Below the pieces are notes generated by a model. The model had not been told where the DNA came from and did no database searches. It was given only the letters and a program-made list of their open reading frames with translations. A program made the translations under genes and the position numbers. Shown here one piece after another: positions 1 through 7,752 of a stretch of 44,229 bases of DNA. The DNA is from G713 sp034717835 (lineage in GTDB: Bacteria > Chloroflexota > Anaerolineae > B4-G1 > SLSP01): contig JAYELZ010000129.1 of assembly GCA_034717835.1 (NCBI GenBank), positions 1 through 44,229 on the forward strand. Reading direction: 5' to 3'. Every line of letters starts with the position of its first letter. Position 1 is the stretch's first letter.

Positions 1-2
1 AG

Positions 3-1076
3 AGACGCCTTAGCTGGCCAGTAATAGCATTTGTCCTGCTAGCGACACTTTCCACGCTCCTGGCCGCACATCGCCACGAGGCTTTCCGCGAATTGCGGTT
101 GGTGATTATCGAGCCGGCGCTCTTCGGCTGGGCTTTGCTCGCGTGCCCGCTAACCAAACGTGACCGTTGGCGCGTGGTGGATTTCTACCTGCTCGGGGCC
201 GTGGTCATCGCGCTGATCGGCCTGGTGCAGTATTTCCTGCTGGGTGACGTGATCCACGCCGAAGGCGGCATCCCCCGGCTGCGCAGCATCTACGGCTCTC
301 CCAACAACGTGGGATTGTACTTGGGACGCACACTGCCGCTACTCCTGGCCGTCACCCTCTTTGGCAAAGGGGAATTATTCGGCAAAGAGGGGAAAAAGCG
401 TGGCTGGCCATTGGCCCTCAATCGGCGGTTACTCTACACGCTCGCTTTGCCTCCGGTGGGTTTGGCCTTGCTACTTAGCCTCTCACGCGGCGCGATACTG
501 TTTGGTATCCCGGCGGGAGTAATAACGTTGGGCTTGCTCGCCGGCGGCCGGTGGCGCAAATTTACGCTGAGCGCGCTCTTGCTCTTTGCCGTGGCGCTCA
601 TTCCGCTCTTCCAGACACCGCGTTTTGCCGGGCTGCTGGATACCACCAGCGGCACGACGCACTTCCGGCTGTCGCTCTGGCGCAGCGCGTGGCAGATGTT
701 CCTGGAGCATCCGCTCTGGGGCGTGGGGCCAGACAACTTCCTCTATGCCTATCGCACCCGCTACGTCTTGCCCTCCGCCTGGGAGGAGTTCAACCTGGCA
801 CACCCGCACAACTGGCTACTGGATTTCGCCTCGCGGCTGGGGATCTTGGGACTAGGGGCATTCCTCTGGATTCAATTTGGCTTCTGGCGGCGGGCTATCG
901 CGCTGGGCACTAATCCCCAAACACAAAACCGGGCCTTGATTCTGGGACTGGCTGGTTCTATGGCCGTCTCTCTAGCCCACGGGCTAGTGGATGCGTCGTA
1001 CTTTTACATAGATTTGGCTTTCGTCTTTTTCTTAACGCTGGCCGGAGTGCAGTGGAACACAATGCGGACAGAATGA
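3..1076 (+). CDS. O-antigen ligase / Wzy_C family membrane protein (5' end cut by window)
   Basis: Integral membrane protein of the O-antigen ligase/polymerase type (Wzy_C family), expected to join or polymerise lipid-linked glycans on the outer side of the cytoplasmic membrane. The frame is open to the first base of the window, so the N-terminus is missing; a TTG at 93 is only an internal candidate start. The visible part has many hydrophobic helices. It also has the family signature region: a SPNNVGLYLGR stretch, an SRGA motif, then R-x-x-LWRSAWQMF-x-x-HPLWGVGPDNF followed by HPHNWLLDF and GILGLG. The R/H residues of that periplasmic loop are typical of Wzy_C proteins. Envelope glycan genes occur again at 23.4-27.4 kb, but no link to this gene can be shown. 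Exact substrate unknown. Confidence 0.85.
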   Translation, partial: RRLSWPVIAFVLLATLSTLLAAHRHEAFRELRLVIIEPALFGWALLACPLTKRDRWRVVDFYLLGAVVIALIGLVQYFLLGDVIHAEGGIPRLRSIYGSPNNVGLYLGRTLPLLLAVTLFGKGELFGKEGKKRGWPLALNRRLLYTLALPPVGLALLLSLSRGAILFGIPAGVITLGLLAGGRWRKFTLSALLLFAVALIPLFQTPRFAGLLDTTSGTTHFRLSLWRSAWQMFLEHPLWGVGPDNFLYAYRTRYVLPSAWEEFNLAHPHNWLLDFASRLGILGLGAFLWIQFGFWRRAIALGTNPQTQNRALILGLAGSMAVSLAHGLVDASYFYIDLAFVFFLTLAGVQWNTMRTE

Positions 1077-1160
1077 TATTCTGCCGCATTTGCAATTGAG
1101 GCGTTTTCATATATTCTCTCTGGCAGAGAAAACTACATTCAAGTTAAGAGGAGGTACATA

Positions 1161-1856
1161 ATGAAAGGTAATGGATTATCGCGTCTGTTGGTGGTATTGC
1201 TCTTATTGATCATAGTCGGCGTAGGAGTCTGGCAACTCTGGAGTAAGGCTGATCTCTTCAAGCAAACTTCCATAGATATGCCTATATCGCTACGTCCGCA
1301 AATCACGCCTACCATTTATCCCAGCAAAGTAACAGTTATAGAAAGCATACAAATTCTAAGTCGCCTGGAGACCATCTCCTACGCGGTGGAGAAAGTCATC
1401 ACGGCGGAATCAGGCCAAGGAGCGCTCGGCTTCCTCTTCGGCGACCGGTTGCTCTTGATCGCCTACGGCGAAGTGATTGCAGGTATTGATCTGGGTAAAA
1501 TTGATATCAATGATGTGATGCGCGGTGCTGATGGAACGCTCTATATGCGTTTACCCGCACCAGAGATCTTCATTGCTACTTTGGATAACGAACGCACGCA
1601 GGTCTATGATCGCAGCACCGGCCTGGTGGGACTTAATGAGCAGCTAGAGACCGAGGCCCGTCAAGCCGCGGAACATCATATCCTAGAGGCTGCTCTGGAG
1701 CGCGGCATATTGGAGCAGGCAGAGGAGAACTCCCGTCACATCTTGCGCTCCCTAATTTTGAGCATGGGCTTTGAGCATGTCGCCTTCGTGGAGGTTCTGC
1801 CCACACCTACCCCCACTCCGACTCTCACCCCAACCCCTTCACCCACTCCCGAGTAG
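1161..1856 (+). CDS. DUF4230 domain protein, membrane-anchored, Thr-Pro-rich tail
   Basis: 231 residues. An N-terminal hydrophobic anchor (about residues 8-27) is followed by a domain resembling DUF4230: a VIESIQILSRLETISYAVEKVI stretch near residues 56-77, an LLLIAYGEVIAGIDLGKI segment, and a helical C-terminal part. The last about 20 residues are a Thr-Pro repeat (TPTPTPTLTPTPSPTPE), a low-complexity tail common on Chloroflexota surface proteins. The start is supported by a strong AGAGGAGGT ribosome site 6-7 nt upstream. DUF4230 has no established biochemical role; the protein is probably exported and anchored. A weak promoter or read-through from the ligase gene could drive it. Confidence 0.8.
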   Translation: MKGNGLSRLLVVLLLLIIVGVGVWQLWSKADLFKQTSIDMPISLRPQITPTIYPSKVTVIESIQILSRLETISYAVEKVITAESGQGALGFLFGDRLLLIAYGEVIAGIDLGKIDINDVMRGADGTLYMRLPAPEIFIATLDNERTQVYDRSTGLVGLNEQLETEARQAAEHHILEAALERGILEQAEENSRHILRSLILSMGFEHVAFVEVLPTPTPTPTLTPTPSPTPE

Positions 1857-1886
1857 ATAAGATATTAAATTGTTACCAATACGTAA

Positions 1887-1915
1887 TGGCCATTCATATC
1901 TCCCTGAATTATAAT
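1887..1915 (+). promoter_or_regulatory. Promoter of MBL-fold gene (TGGCCA-17-TATAAT)
   Basis: A perfect TATAAT at 1910-1915 has a 4/6 match to the -35 box at 1887-1892 with 17-bp spacing. Transcription would start near 1922, downstream of the first in-frame ATG (1886). This favours initiation at 1949, behind the GGGGAGA ribosome site at 1931-1937. Confidence 0.5.
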
Positions 1916-1948
1916 ATGGGCAATGTAAATGGGGAGATACTATCTATT

Positions 1949-2731
1949 ATGCCTAAAAAAACAAAGGCTTCTGTAATACCGCTAGGAGTTTCGGGAGCGT
2001 TGGTGGATGCCCAGCACGAAAACAGCTATCTGGCTGTGGAACAAGAGGGGCGGTACTGGCTGGTTGATTGTGGGGGCAATGTCATGGGGCGGTTGCAGCG
2101 AGTGGGGTTGGACCCTCTCTCCTTGCAGGGTCTGATTATCACTCACTTTCACCCCGATCACGTCTACGGCTTACCAGCCTTCTTGCTAGGACTCTATGTG
2201 ATGGGTATGCAAATAACCACTCCTCGACAGCAGCCATTGCCAATTTACGCCCGGCCGCAAGTATTGGAGAGGGTAATCGCGTTGCTTGAGCTCTTCGAGT
2301 ACCAAGGCTGGTTGAAAGCCTTACCGTTGAGCTATCGTGAAATAGTTCCTCAAGCCGGGGTAAAGGTGGCCCAAGATCTCAGTTTCGAGATTACGGCCAC
2401 GCCCACACACCACAGTATCCCTTCAATGGCGGTACGTTTTACCTCGCTACAACGGAAAAGTGCTTTCGTCTATTCCAGTGATACGTTACCCTGCTTTGAA
2501 GTTGAGGAGTTAGCCCGTGGCGCAACGCTCCTCTTCCACGAAGGAGAGGGAGCCATTCATGGACACAGCACGCCAGCGGATGCCGGTGCTCTGGCTACAC
2601 GCGCCGGGGTAGAACGACTGGCAATCATTCACTATCCGGTAAAAAAAGGGGCGCAAGTTCTATTAGGCGCCCAAAGTACCTTTGCCGGCCCCGTAGAGTT
2701 GGCCGAGGAATTCAAGCGCTATTATTTCTGA
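1949..2731 (+). CDS. MBL-fold metallo-hydrolase (RNase Z / AtsA-like)
   Basis: About 260 residues from the preferred ATG at 1949 (an upstream ATG at 1886 lies inside the promoter). It carries the metallo-beta-lactamase signature HFHPDH in LIITHFHPDHVYGLPAF. Later metal-ligand positions are also present: a THHS histidine, the aspartate in FVYSSDT, and HGHSTPADAG followed by LAIIHYP. This arrangement is that of the RNase Z / arylsulfatase-like branch, dinuclear zinc hydrolases acting on phosphodiesters or related esters. No exosite arm for tRNA is recognisable, so tRNA 3' processing is not claimed. Soluble; a single transcription unit followed by a double palindrome. Confidence 0.85.
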   Translation: MPKKTKASVIPLGVSGALVDAQHENSYLAVEQEGRYWLVDCGGNVMGRLQRVGLDPLSLQGLIITHFHPDHVYGLPAFLLGLYVMGMQITTPRQQPLPIYARPQVLERVIALLELFEYQGWLKALPLSYREIVPQAGVKVAQDLSFEITATPTHHSIPSMAVRFTSLQRKSAFVYSSDTLPCFEVEELARGATLLFHEGEGAIHGHSTPADAGALATRAGVERLAIIHYPVKKGAQVLLGAQSTFAGPVELAEEFKRYYF

Positions 2732-2736
2732 GCTCC

Positions 2737-2787
2737 CCCGGCAACTGAAGTTGCGGGCTACGGCTACAAAGTCGGCCTACGCCGACT
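2737..2787. repeat. REP-like double palindrome between MBL gene and murJ
   Basis: Two adjacent hairpins: GCAACT/AGTTGC (2741-2754, flanked by CCC/GGG) and AGTCGGC-ctac-GCCGACT (2770-2787). No T-run follows, so this is a structured repeat unit, not a classical terminator. The word pattern resembles dispersed palindromic repeats of Chloroflexota and cyanobacteria (from memory). Confidence 0.55.
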
Positions 2788-2865
2788 AACTCGCTTTCTC
2801 GTTTGCAGCGGAGTCATCTTTCGGCTTTTGACTTTTAACTTTCCCCTTCCCCCTCTCCCTCCCCG

Positions 2866-2874
2866 TGTTATAAT
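2866..2874 (+). promoter_or_regulatory. Extended -10 promoter of murJ, apparently leaderless
   Basis: TGT-TATAAT (extended -10 form) ends at 2874. Seven nucleotides later comes GTG-ATG, so transcription should begin on or next to the start codon. No ribosome site lies between. No convincing -35 is seen, which fits the extended -10. Confidence 0.5.
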
Positions 2875-2881
2875 TCCCCCT

Positions 2882-4450
2882 GTGATGGAGAAAAATCAAC
2901 GAGAAGTTACGCGCGCCACCCTGCTGGTAATGGCAGCTTTCGCTTTCAGCCGGGCGCTGGGACTAGTGCGCCAGATAGTTTTCAGCCGCTACTTTGGCAC
3001 CGGCCCGGAGATGGACGCCTACGTCGCCGCCATGCGCATCCCCGATATGCTCTTTTTGGTAGTCGCGGGTGGCGCGCTCGGATCGGCCTTTATCCCGGTC
3101 TTCACCGCGCGCTTGACGCGGGGTGAGCGCACGGAGGCATGGGGATTGGCCTCGGCGATTATCAACCTGCTCCTCCTGGTCATTATCCCGCTCAGTCTAG
3201 GGGCTATGCTCCTGGCCCCCTGGCTGGTGCGTCACCTCATCGCGCCCGCGCTCTCTCCGGCCATTCAAGCCCGCACCGTCATCTTGATGCGCGTGATGTT
3301 GCTCTCCCCCGCTATCTTTGGCGTGAGCGGCGTCGTGATGGGCATCCTCAACGCGCACCGACACTTTCTGCTCCCCGCGTTAGCTCCGCTCCTCTACAAC
3401 CTCGCAATTATCGCGGGCGCCTTATGGGGCGGAAACACCCGCTGGGGGACTCTAGGGCCGGCTATCGGCATGGTGATAGGGGCGCTTTTACACCTGGGAG
3501 TACAGGTGCCGGGTTTGCTCCGCTTCTCGGCCCGCTACACCCCCACGCTGGGATTGGAGGACGCTGCCGTGCGCAACGTGGGCCGCCTGATGGTGCCGCG
3601 CGTGTTGGGCGTCGCGGTGGTACAGCTCAATATGGTCATCACCACCGCCCTGGCTTCCACTTTGGGTTCTGGAGCGATTTCCGCGTTGGATTACGCTTGG
3701 CGGTTGATGTTGCTGCCGCAGGGCGTCTTCGCACAAGCCGTAGGCACCGCGGTCTTTCCCACCCTCTCAGCACAAGCCGCCAGAGGCGAATTAGATGAAC
3801 TCCGGCGCACTCTCACCACGATGATCCGCACCCTGATCGCCATCGTCTTACCCGCCACAGCGGGGCTGATAGTGCTAGGGCAACCCTTGATTGCACTTGT
3901 CTTTGAACGCGGCGCCTTTTCAACCACCTCCACCCACGAGGTGAGCGTGGCGCTGGCGCTCTTCGCGCTAGGATTACTGGGCCATTCACTCATCGAAATT
4001 CTGGCGCGGGCCTTCTACGCACTCCAAGATACTTGGTCGCCGGCCGGGGCCGCTGGCGGCGCAATGGTCATCAACCTGATATTAGGACTACTCCTGCCCG
4101 CACTCTTTGCGCAAGCTGGCTGGCTTCCGCTGGGCGGGCTGGCCCTGGCAAACGCACTGGCCGCTCTCTTGGAAATGGTAGTTCTCTTCTTGTTAATGGA
4201 ACGCCAGCTCGATGGTATGCCCAACCGCGAACTCTTGCACTGGTCGCTGCGCCCTTTAGGAGCCACGTTGGGGATGAGCGCAGTTTTGTTACTCTGGCTC
4301 CACATCGCCCCAGAGTCGCATCTCATTTTGAGTATTGGCGGAGTGCTCTTGGGGCTAGCGAGCTATCTTTGCTGCGCTTGGCTTCTGCAGATGGAAGAGT
4401 TGCTAACTATCCTTGCTGAGCTGCTCAAGCAGGTACCCACTCGCAGCTAA
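2882..4450 (+). CDS. murJ: Lipid II flippase MurJ (MviN family)
   Basis: About 522 residues with roughly 14 hydrophobic helices. MurJ moves lipid II across the cytoplasmic membrane for peptidoglycan synthesis. Family features: N-terminal RATLLVMAAFAFSRALGLVRQIV, then YFGTGPEMDAYVAAMRIPDMLF (the MurJ signature around the cavity arginine and the DAY motif), and AVFPTLSAQAARG in the middle. Start chosen at GTG 2882 (or the adjoining ATG 2885), because a TATAAT box ends 7 nt upstream; an upstream frame opening at 2828 would place the start before the promoter. MurA follows 61 bp downstream in the same direction, so two peptidoglycan-precursor genes are adjacent. Confidence 0.93.
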   Translation: MMEKNQREVTRATLLVMAAFAFSRALGLVRQIVFSRYFGTGPEMDAYVAAMRIPDMLFLVVAGGALGSAFIPVFTARLTRGERTEAWGLASAIINLLLLVIIPLSLGAMLLAPWLVRHLIAPALSPAIQARTVILMRVMLLSPAIFGVSGVVMGILNAHRHFLLPALAPLLYNLAIIAGALWGGNTRWGTLGPAIGMVIGALLHLGVQVPGLLRFSARYTPTLGLEDAAVRNVGRLMVPRVLGVAVVQLNMVITTALASTLGSGAISALDYAWRLMLLPQGVFAQAVGTAVFPTLSAQAARGELDELRRTLTTMIRTLIAIVLPATAGLIVLGQPLIALVFERGAFSTTSTHEVSVALALFALGLLGHSLIEILARAFYALQDTWSPAGAAGGAMVINLILGLLLPALFAQAGWLPLGGLALANALAALLEMVVLFLLMERQLDGMPNRELLHWSLRPLGATLGMSAVLLLWLHIAPESHLILSIGGVLLGLASYLCCAWLLQMEELLTILAELLKQVPTRS

Positions 4451-4511
4451 CGGGACACGCAACCAGAAATTCAACCGCAATGAAACGTGCCCATATCATA
4501 AAGGAGGCTAA

Positions 4512-5816
4512 ATGTCTGACTACTTTGTAATCGAAGGTGGCAATGCGCTGCACGGGGAAATCTCTCCCAGCGGGAACAAAAACGCCGCGCTGCCGGCTCT
4601 GGCAGCGACCTTACTCACCTCCGAACCGGTGATTCTACATAACTTGCCCGCCATTCAAGACATCGCCACCATGGGCCGTCTCTTGGAATCGTTGGGCGTG
4701 CAAATTGATTACTTGGACGCCCACACCTGGCGGTTACAAGCGGCCAACATCGGCGCGCCGGAGGATCAGGAGCAAGGCCGGGAGCTCTTCCGCGCCATCC
4801 GTGGTTCCATCCTTATCGCCGGGCCGCTACTGGGACGGTTGGGACGTCTGGCCATTCCCGCTCCCGGCGGCGATGTGATCGGCCGCCGGCGTGTTGATAC
4901 TCACTTCCTCGCTTTCCGTGCTCTGGGTGTGACGGTGGAGACCTCCGACTCTTTTATCCTGAAGGGCGACAATCTGCACGGGGCCGACATTCTATTGGAT
5001 GAAGCCAGCGTCACCGGCACCGAGAACACCATCATGGCCGCCGTCCTGGCCGAGGGGACTACCATTATCCGTCATGCCGCTTCGGAACCACATGTCCAGG
5101 ACCTCTGTAACTTGCTGGTCGCCATGGGCGCAGAGATCACCGGCGTCGGGACCAACACGTTGGTTATCCACGGCGTGGAGCGTCTCCACGGGGCCGAATT
5201 CACCATCGGTTCCGACTACATGGAGGTAGGCAGCTACATCGCGCTGGCTGCGGCGGTGGGAGGAGAACTATTGATTCACAACGCGGTTCCGGAGCAGATG
5301 CGCATGACGCGCATGGTCTACCAGCGGTTAGGCGTGACCTTTGAAGTGCGCGGCGACGACATCTTCGTGCCGGCGGAACAATCCCTGGCCATCGTGCCGG
5401 ATATGGGCGGCGCGATCCCCTCCATCGCCGACGCTCCCTGGCCCGCCTTCCCCGCCGACCTGATGAGCGTCTCGCTGGTATTGGCTACGCAATGCGAGGG
5501 AGCAATACTCTTCCACGATAAGATGTTCGAGAGCCGCATGTTCTTCGTTGACAAACTCATCCCCATGGGCGCGCGCATCGTCCTCTGCGACCCGCACCGC
5601 GCGCTGGTCTACGGCCCTTCGCCTCTGCACGGCGACGAGATGGAAAGCCCCGACATCCGCGCTGGCATGGCGATGTTGGTTGCCGCTCTGGCCGCCGCAG
5701 GTACCAGCACCATCCACAACATCCGCCAGATAGATCGTGGCTACGAGCGCATCGAGGAGAAACTCAAGCTACTAGGCGCGCGCATCGAGCGGCGGAATGG
5801 ACGCAGGACTAGGTAG
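4512..5816 (+). CDS. murA: UDP-N-acetylglucosamine 1-carboxyvinyltransferase, Asp variant
   Basis: 434 residues. First committed step of peptidoglycan synthesis: transfers enolpyruvate from PEP to UDP-GlcNAc in the cytoplasm. The N-terminal SGNKNAALPAL motif includes the conserved Lys23-Asn24 pair. The active-site loop reads PGGDVIGRRRVDTH: Asp121 stands where most MurA enzymes have the catalytic Cys (Cys115 in E. coli). Such Asp variants are known from mycobacteria and Chlamydia and are insensitive to fosfomycin; resistance here is inference. Start supported by AAGGAGG 5-6 nt upstream. A DUF3592-like fragment overlaps the 3' end in another frame. Confidence 0.95.
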   Translation: MSDYFVIEGGNALHGEISPSGNKNAALPALAATLLTSEPVILHNLPAIQDIATMGRLLESLGVQIDYLDAHTWRLQAANIGAPEDQEQGRELFRAIRGSILIAGPLLGRLGRLAIPAPGGDVIGRRRVDTHFLAFRALGVTVETSDSFILKGDNLHGADILLDEASVTGTENTIMAAVLAEGTTIIRHAASEPHVQDLCNLLVAMGAEITGVGTNTLVIHGVERLHGAEFTIGSDYMEVGSYIALAAAVGGELLIHNAVPEQMRMTRMVYQRLGVTFEVRGDDIFVPAEQSLAIVPDMGGAIPSIADAPWPAFPADLMSVSLVLATQCEGAILFHDKMFESRMFFVDKLIPMGARIVLCDPHRALVYGPSPLHGDEMESPDIRAGMAMLVAALAAAGTSTIHNIRQIDRGYERIEEKLKLLGARIERRNGRRTR

Positions 5817-6066
5817 TCAGCTGAAAATAGAATTCGTCAAGCCCCCAGACTTTGGCTCGCAGAGGAGAACCAAAAGACTTGAGCGCTCTTTGCCCGTGGG
5901 GCAACCAGTTGCCAGCTACTACAATCCTGCTAATCCGGCAGATGCGGTGCTCAAGACTGGAATAATAGAATATCATCTGTTCGTGTTGGTCATTCTGGCA
6001 TTTTTCAATATTATGATGTTAGTCGGATGGCTAATACTGGTAGCGTCTTTTTTCCAGAGGCGCTGA
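5797..6066 (+). pseudogene. DUF3592-like fragment, N-terminally truncated
   Basis: 89 codons overlapping the murA end by 20 bp. From about residue 33 it reads LPVGQPVASYYNPANPADAVL, which matches the core of DUF3592 membrane proteins, followed by one long hydrophobic helix. The N-terminal helix and first half of the domain are missing and cannot lie upstream, since that is murA coding sequence. No ribosome site is seen. Best read as a remnant left by a deletion; a short translated membrane peptide is possible. Confidence 0.5.
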
Positions 6067-6086
6067 AGATAATCCTGATGACTGGC

Positions 6087-6133
6087 GACTTTAGACCTTT
6101 GACTTGCGACTTTAGACTTATCTTCAGAGGAGC
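6087..6133 (+). repeat. 47-bp repeat with built-in ribosome site (copy A, upstream of rdgB)
   Basis: Begins GACTTTAGACCTTTGACT and ends TTCAGAGGAGC. 44 of 47 bases match the minus-strand copy at 30299-30345. Both copies end in AGAGGAGC, placed a few bases before an ATG, although the two downstream genes are unrelated. Confidence 0.8.
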
Positions 6134-6140
6134 CATTATC

Positions 6141-6734
6141 ATGAAATTACTCTTAGCCACACACAACCACGGCAAACGCCGCGAATGGCAAGCGTTGCTG
6201 GCAGGTCTGGATGTTGAACTGCTCTTGCCAGAGGATCTCGGTCTGGAGATAGAGGTCGCGGAGACCGGCGCGACCTACCGGGCCAACGCGCTCCTCAAAG
6301 CGCGGACGCTCTCAGCAGCGGCGGGATTGCCGGCCCTGGCGGATGATTCCGGGCTGGAAGTCGACGCGCTGGACGGCGCTCCTGGAATCCGCTCAGCGCG
6401 CTACCGGCTGGGCTCCGACGAAGTGCGTTACCGCGCCTTGCTCCAAGCCTTGCAGGATGTGCCGGCCTCCGAGCGCACCGCGCGTTTCCGCTGTCTGGCC
6501 GCCGTGGTCTTCTTGGACGGTCGCGAATTCACCACCGAGGGCCTCTGCGAGGGCGTCATCTCCACCGCCCCGGCGGGAAAAGAAGGCTTTGGTTACGATC
6601 CGGTTTTCTACGTGCCCGAGGCGGAGTGTACGATGGCCGAATTCACCCCAGAGCAGAAAAACCGACTGAGCCATCGTGCCCGCGCGGCTCAAGAGATGAG
6701 AGAGATACTACAGCAGTTAGCCGTTGGCTGTTAG
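6141..6734 (+). CDS. rdgB: RdgB/HAM1 non-canonical purine NTP pyrophosphatase
   Basis: 197 residues. Hydrolyses dITP, ITP and XTP to the monophosphate, cleaning the nucleotide pool. N-terminal LLLATHNHGKRREW is the substrate-binding ATxNxGK motif. LADDSGLEVDALDGAPGIRSARY holds the catalytic and metal-binding acidic residues. GKEGFGYDPVFYVPE and AEFTPEQKNRLSHRARA complete the family signature. The ATG at 6141 is chosen because AGAGGAG lies 8 nt upstream and it gives the canonical N-terminus; the longer open frame from 6027 simply translates the upstream repeat. Transcribed in the same direction as menA, about 50 bp away. Confidence 0.93.
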   Translation: MKLLLATHNHGKRREWQALLAGLDVELLLPEDLGLEIEVAETGATYRANALLKARTLSAAAGLPALADDSGLEVDALDGAPGIRSARYRLGSDEVRYRALLQALQDVPASERTARFRCLAAVVFLDGREFTTEGLCEGVISTAPAGKEGFGYDPVFYVPEAECTMAEFTPEQKNRLSHRARAAQEMREILQQLAVGC

Positions 6735-6778
6735 CCTTTTGACTTTCGACCTTTGACTTTCGACCTTTAACTATAACC
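6735..6778 (+). repeat. Short-word tandem repeat (GACTTTCGACCTTT) before menA
   Basis: Between the rdgB stop and the menA ribosome site the sequence cycles through CTTTTGACTTT-CGACCTTT-type words. The same vocabulary occurs at 6087-6133 and 30299-30345 but is arranged differently. Confidence 0.6.
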
Positions 6779-6787
6779 GGAGGTTCC

Positions 6788-7723
6788 ATGTCAACCAACG
6801 TTTCATCAATTCCTACTCGCGGCATCCCTGGCTGGGTGATACGTGTGCGCGCGCCATTTATGACAGCTACCATTATCCCCGTGCTACTGGGCGGGGCGGC
6901 CGCCTGGGTAGCCACCGGCGCGTTCAGCTGGCTACACTTTTTGTTATCGCTCGTAGGAGCACTGCTCCTTCATGCCGGGGCGAACATGCTCAATGATTAC
7001 TTCGACCATCTGAGCGGCACGGACCGCCACAATCGCCAGGCCATCGCGCCCTTTACCGGCGGCAGTCCCATCCTCAAATTGGGGTTGCTAAGACCGGAGC
7101 GCGTGCGCAATGAGGCCTTAGTCTACTTTGCCATCGCGGCATTCATTGGCTGCTATCTAACCTGGCAGAGTTCGCCCTGGCTCTTGGCTATCGGAGCAGC
7201 GGGTCTCTTCGCCGGGTATCTCTACACTGCCTATCTAGCGCCCACCGGCTGGGGGGAACTCTTCCTCTTCCTCAGTTTTGGCCCCTTGATGGTGCTGGGA
7301 ACCTGGGTCGTGCAAACTGGCGCCCTCAGTTGGGAACCGATCTGGGACTCGCTGCCGGTAGCCTGCCTGATTATGAATGTGCTCTGGATCAACCAATTCC
7401 CCGATGCGCCTTCCGATAGCGAGGCCGGGAAACGGCATTGGGTTGTGCGGTTGGGACGCGAACGCGCGTTACCCATCTACGGCCTGCTCTTTGTAGCGGC
7501 CTACCTAGCGCTGGTGGTCAACGTTCTCACCACGCTGTCCCCGCCCTGGACGCTGGCTGGCTTGCTCACCATACCGCTGGCCTGGCGCGCTTGGAAAGTG
7601 GCGCAGACGTACTACGATGAGATGCCCGCGCTGCGTCCGGCTAACGAGCTGACGATCCAGGTACATCTGTTCACAGGAGTGTTGATAATTGTAGGCTATC
7701 TGATTCAAGGTATAGTACGATAA
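6788..7723 (+). CDS. menA: UbiA-family prenyltransferase, probably MenA
   Basis: 311 residues, 8-9 predicted helices. UbiA enzymes attach a polyprenyl chain to an aromatic acceptor within the membrane; MenA uses 1,4-dihydroxy-2-naphthoate for menaquinone. Both Asp-rich motifs are present: NDYFDHLSGTD near residues 66-76 and FPDAPSDSEAGK near residue 203. The N-terminal WVIRVRAPFMTATIIPVLLG is typical of MenA-type proteins. Start supported by CCGGAGG 6 nt upstream. No other menaquinone gene is in the window, so the specific substrate is inference from the sequence type. Confidence 0.82.
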   Translation: MSTNVSSIPTRGIPGWVIRVRAPFMTATIIPVLLGGAAAWVATGAFSWLHFLLSLVGALLLHAGANMLNDYFDHLSGTDRHNRQAIAPFTGGSPILKLGLLRPERVRNEALVYFAIAAFIGCYLTWQSSPWLLAIGAAGLFAGYLYTAYLAPTGWGELFLFLSFGPLMVLGTWVVQTGALSWEPIWDSLPVACLIMNVLWINQFPDAPSDSEAGKRHWVVRLGRERALPIYGLLFVAAYLALVVNVLTTLSPPWTLAGLLTIPLAWRAWKVAQTYYDEMPALRPANELTIQVHLFTGVLIIVGYLIQGIVR

Positions 7724-7752
7724 TAATTACTATCACAAAGAGGAAGGACGAA

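Noticed and set aside
6027..6140. N-terminal extension of RdgB (and likewise of the histidine kinase at 30295-30414).
   Set aside because: The extensions translate the 47-bp repeat and intergenic words; canonical N-termini with ribosome sites begin at 6141 and 30294.
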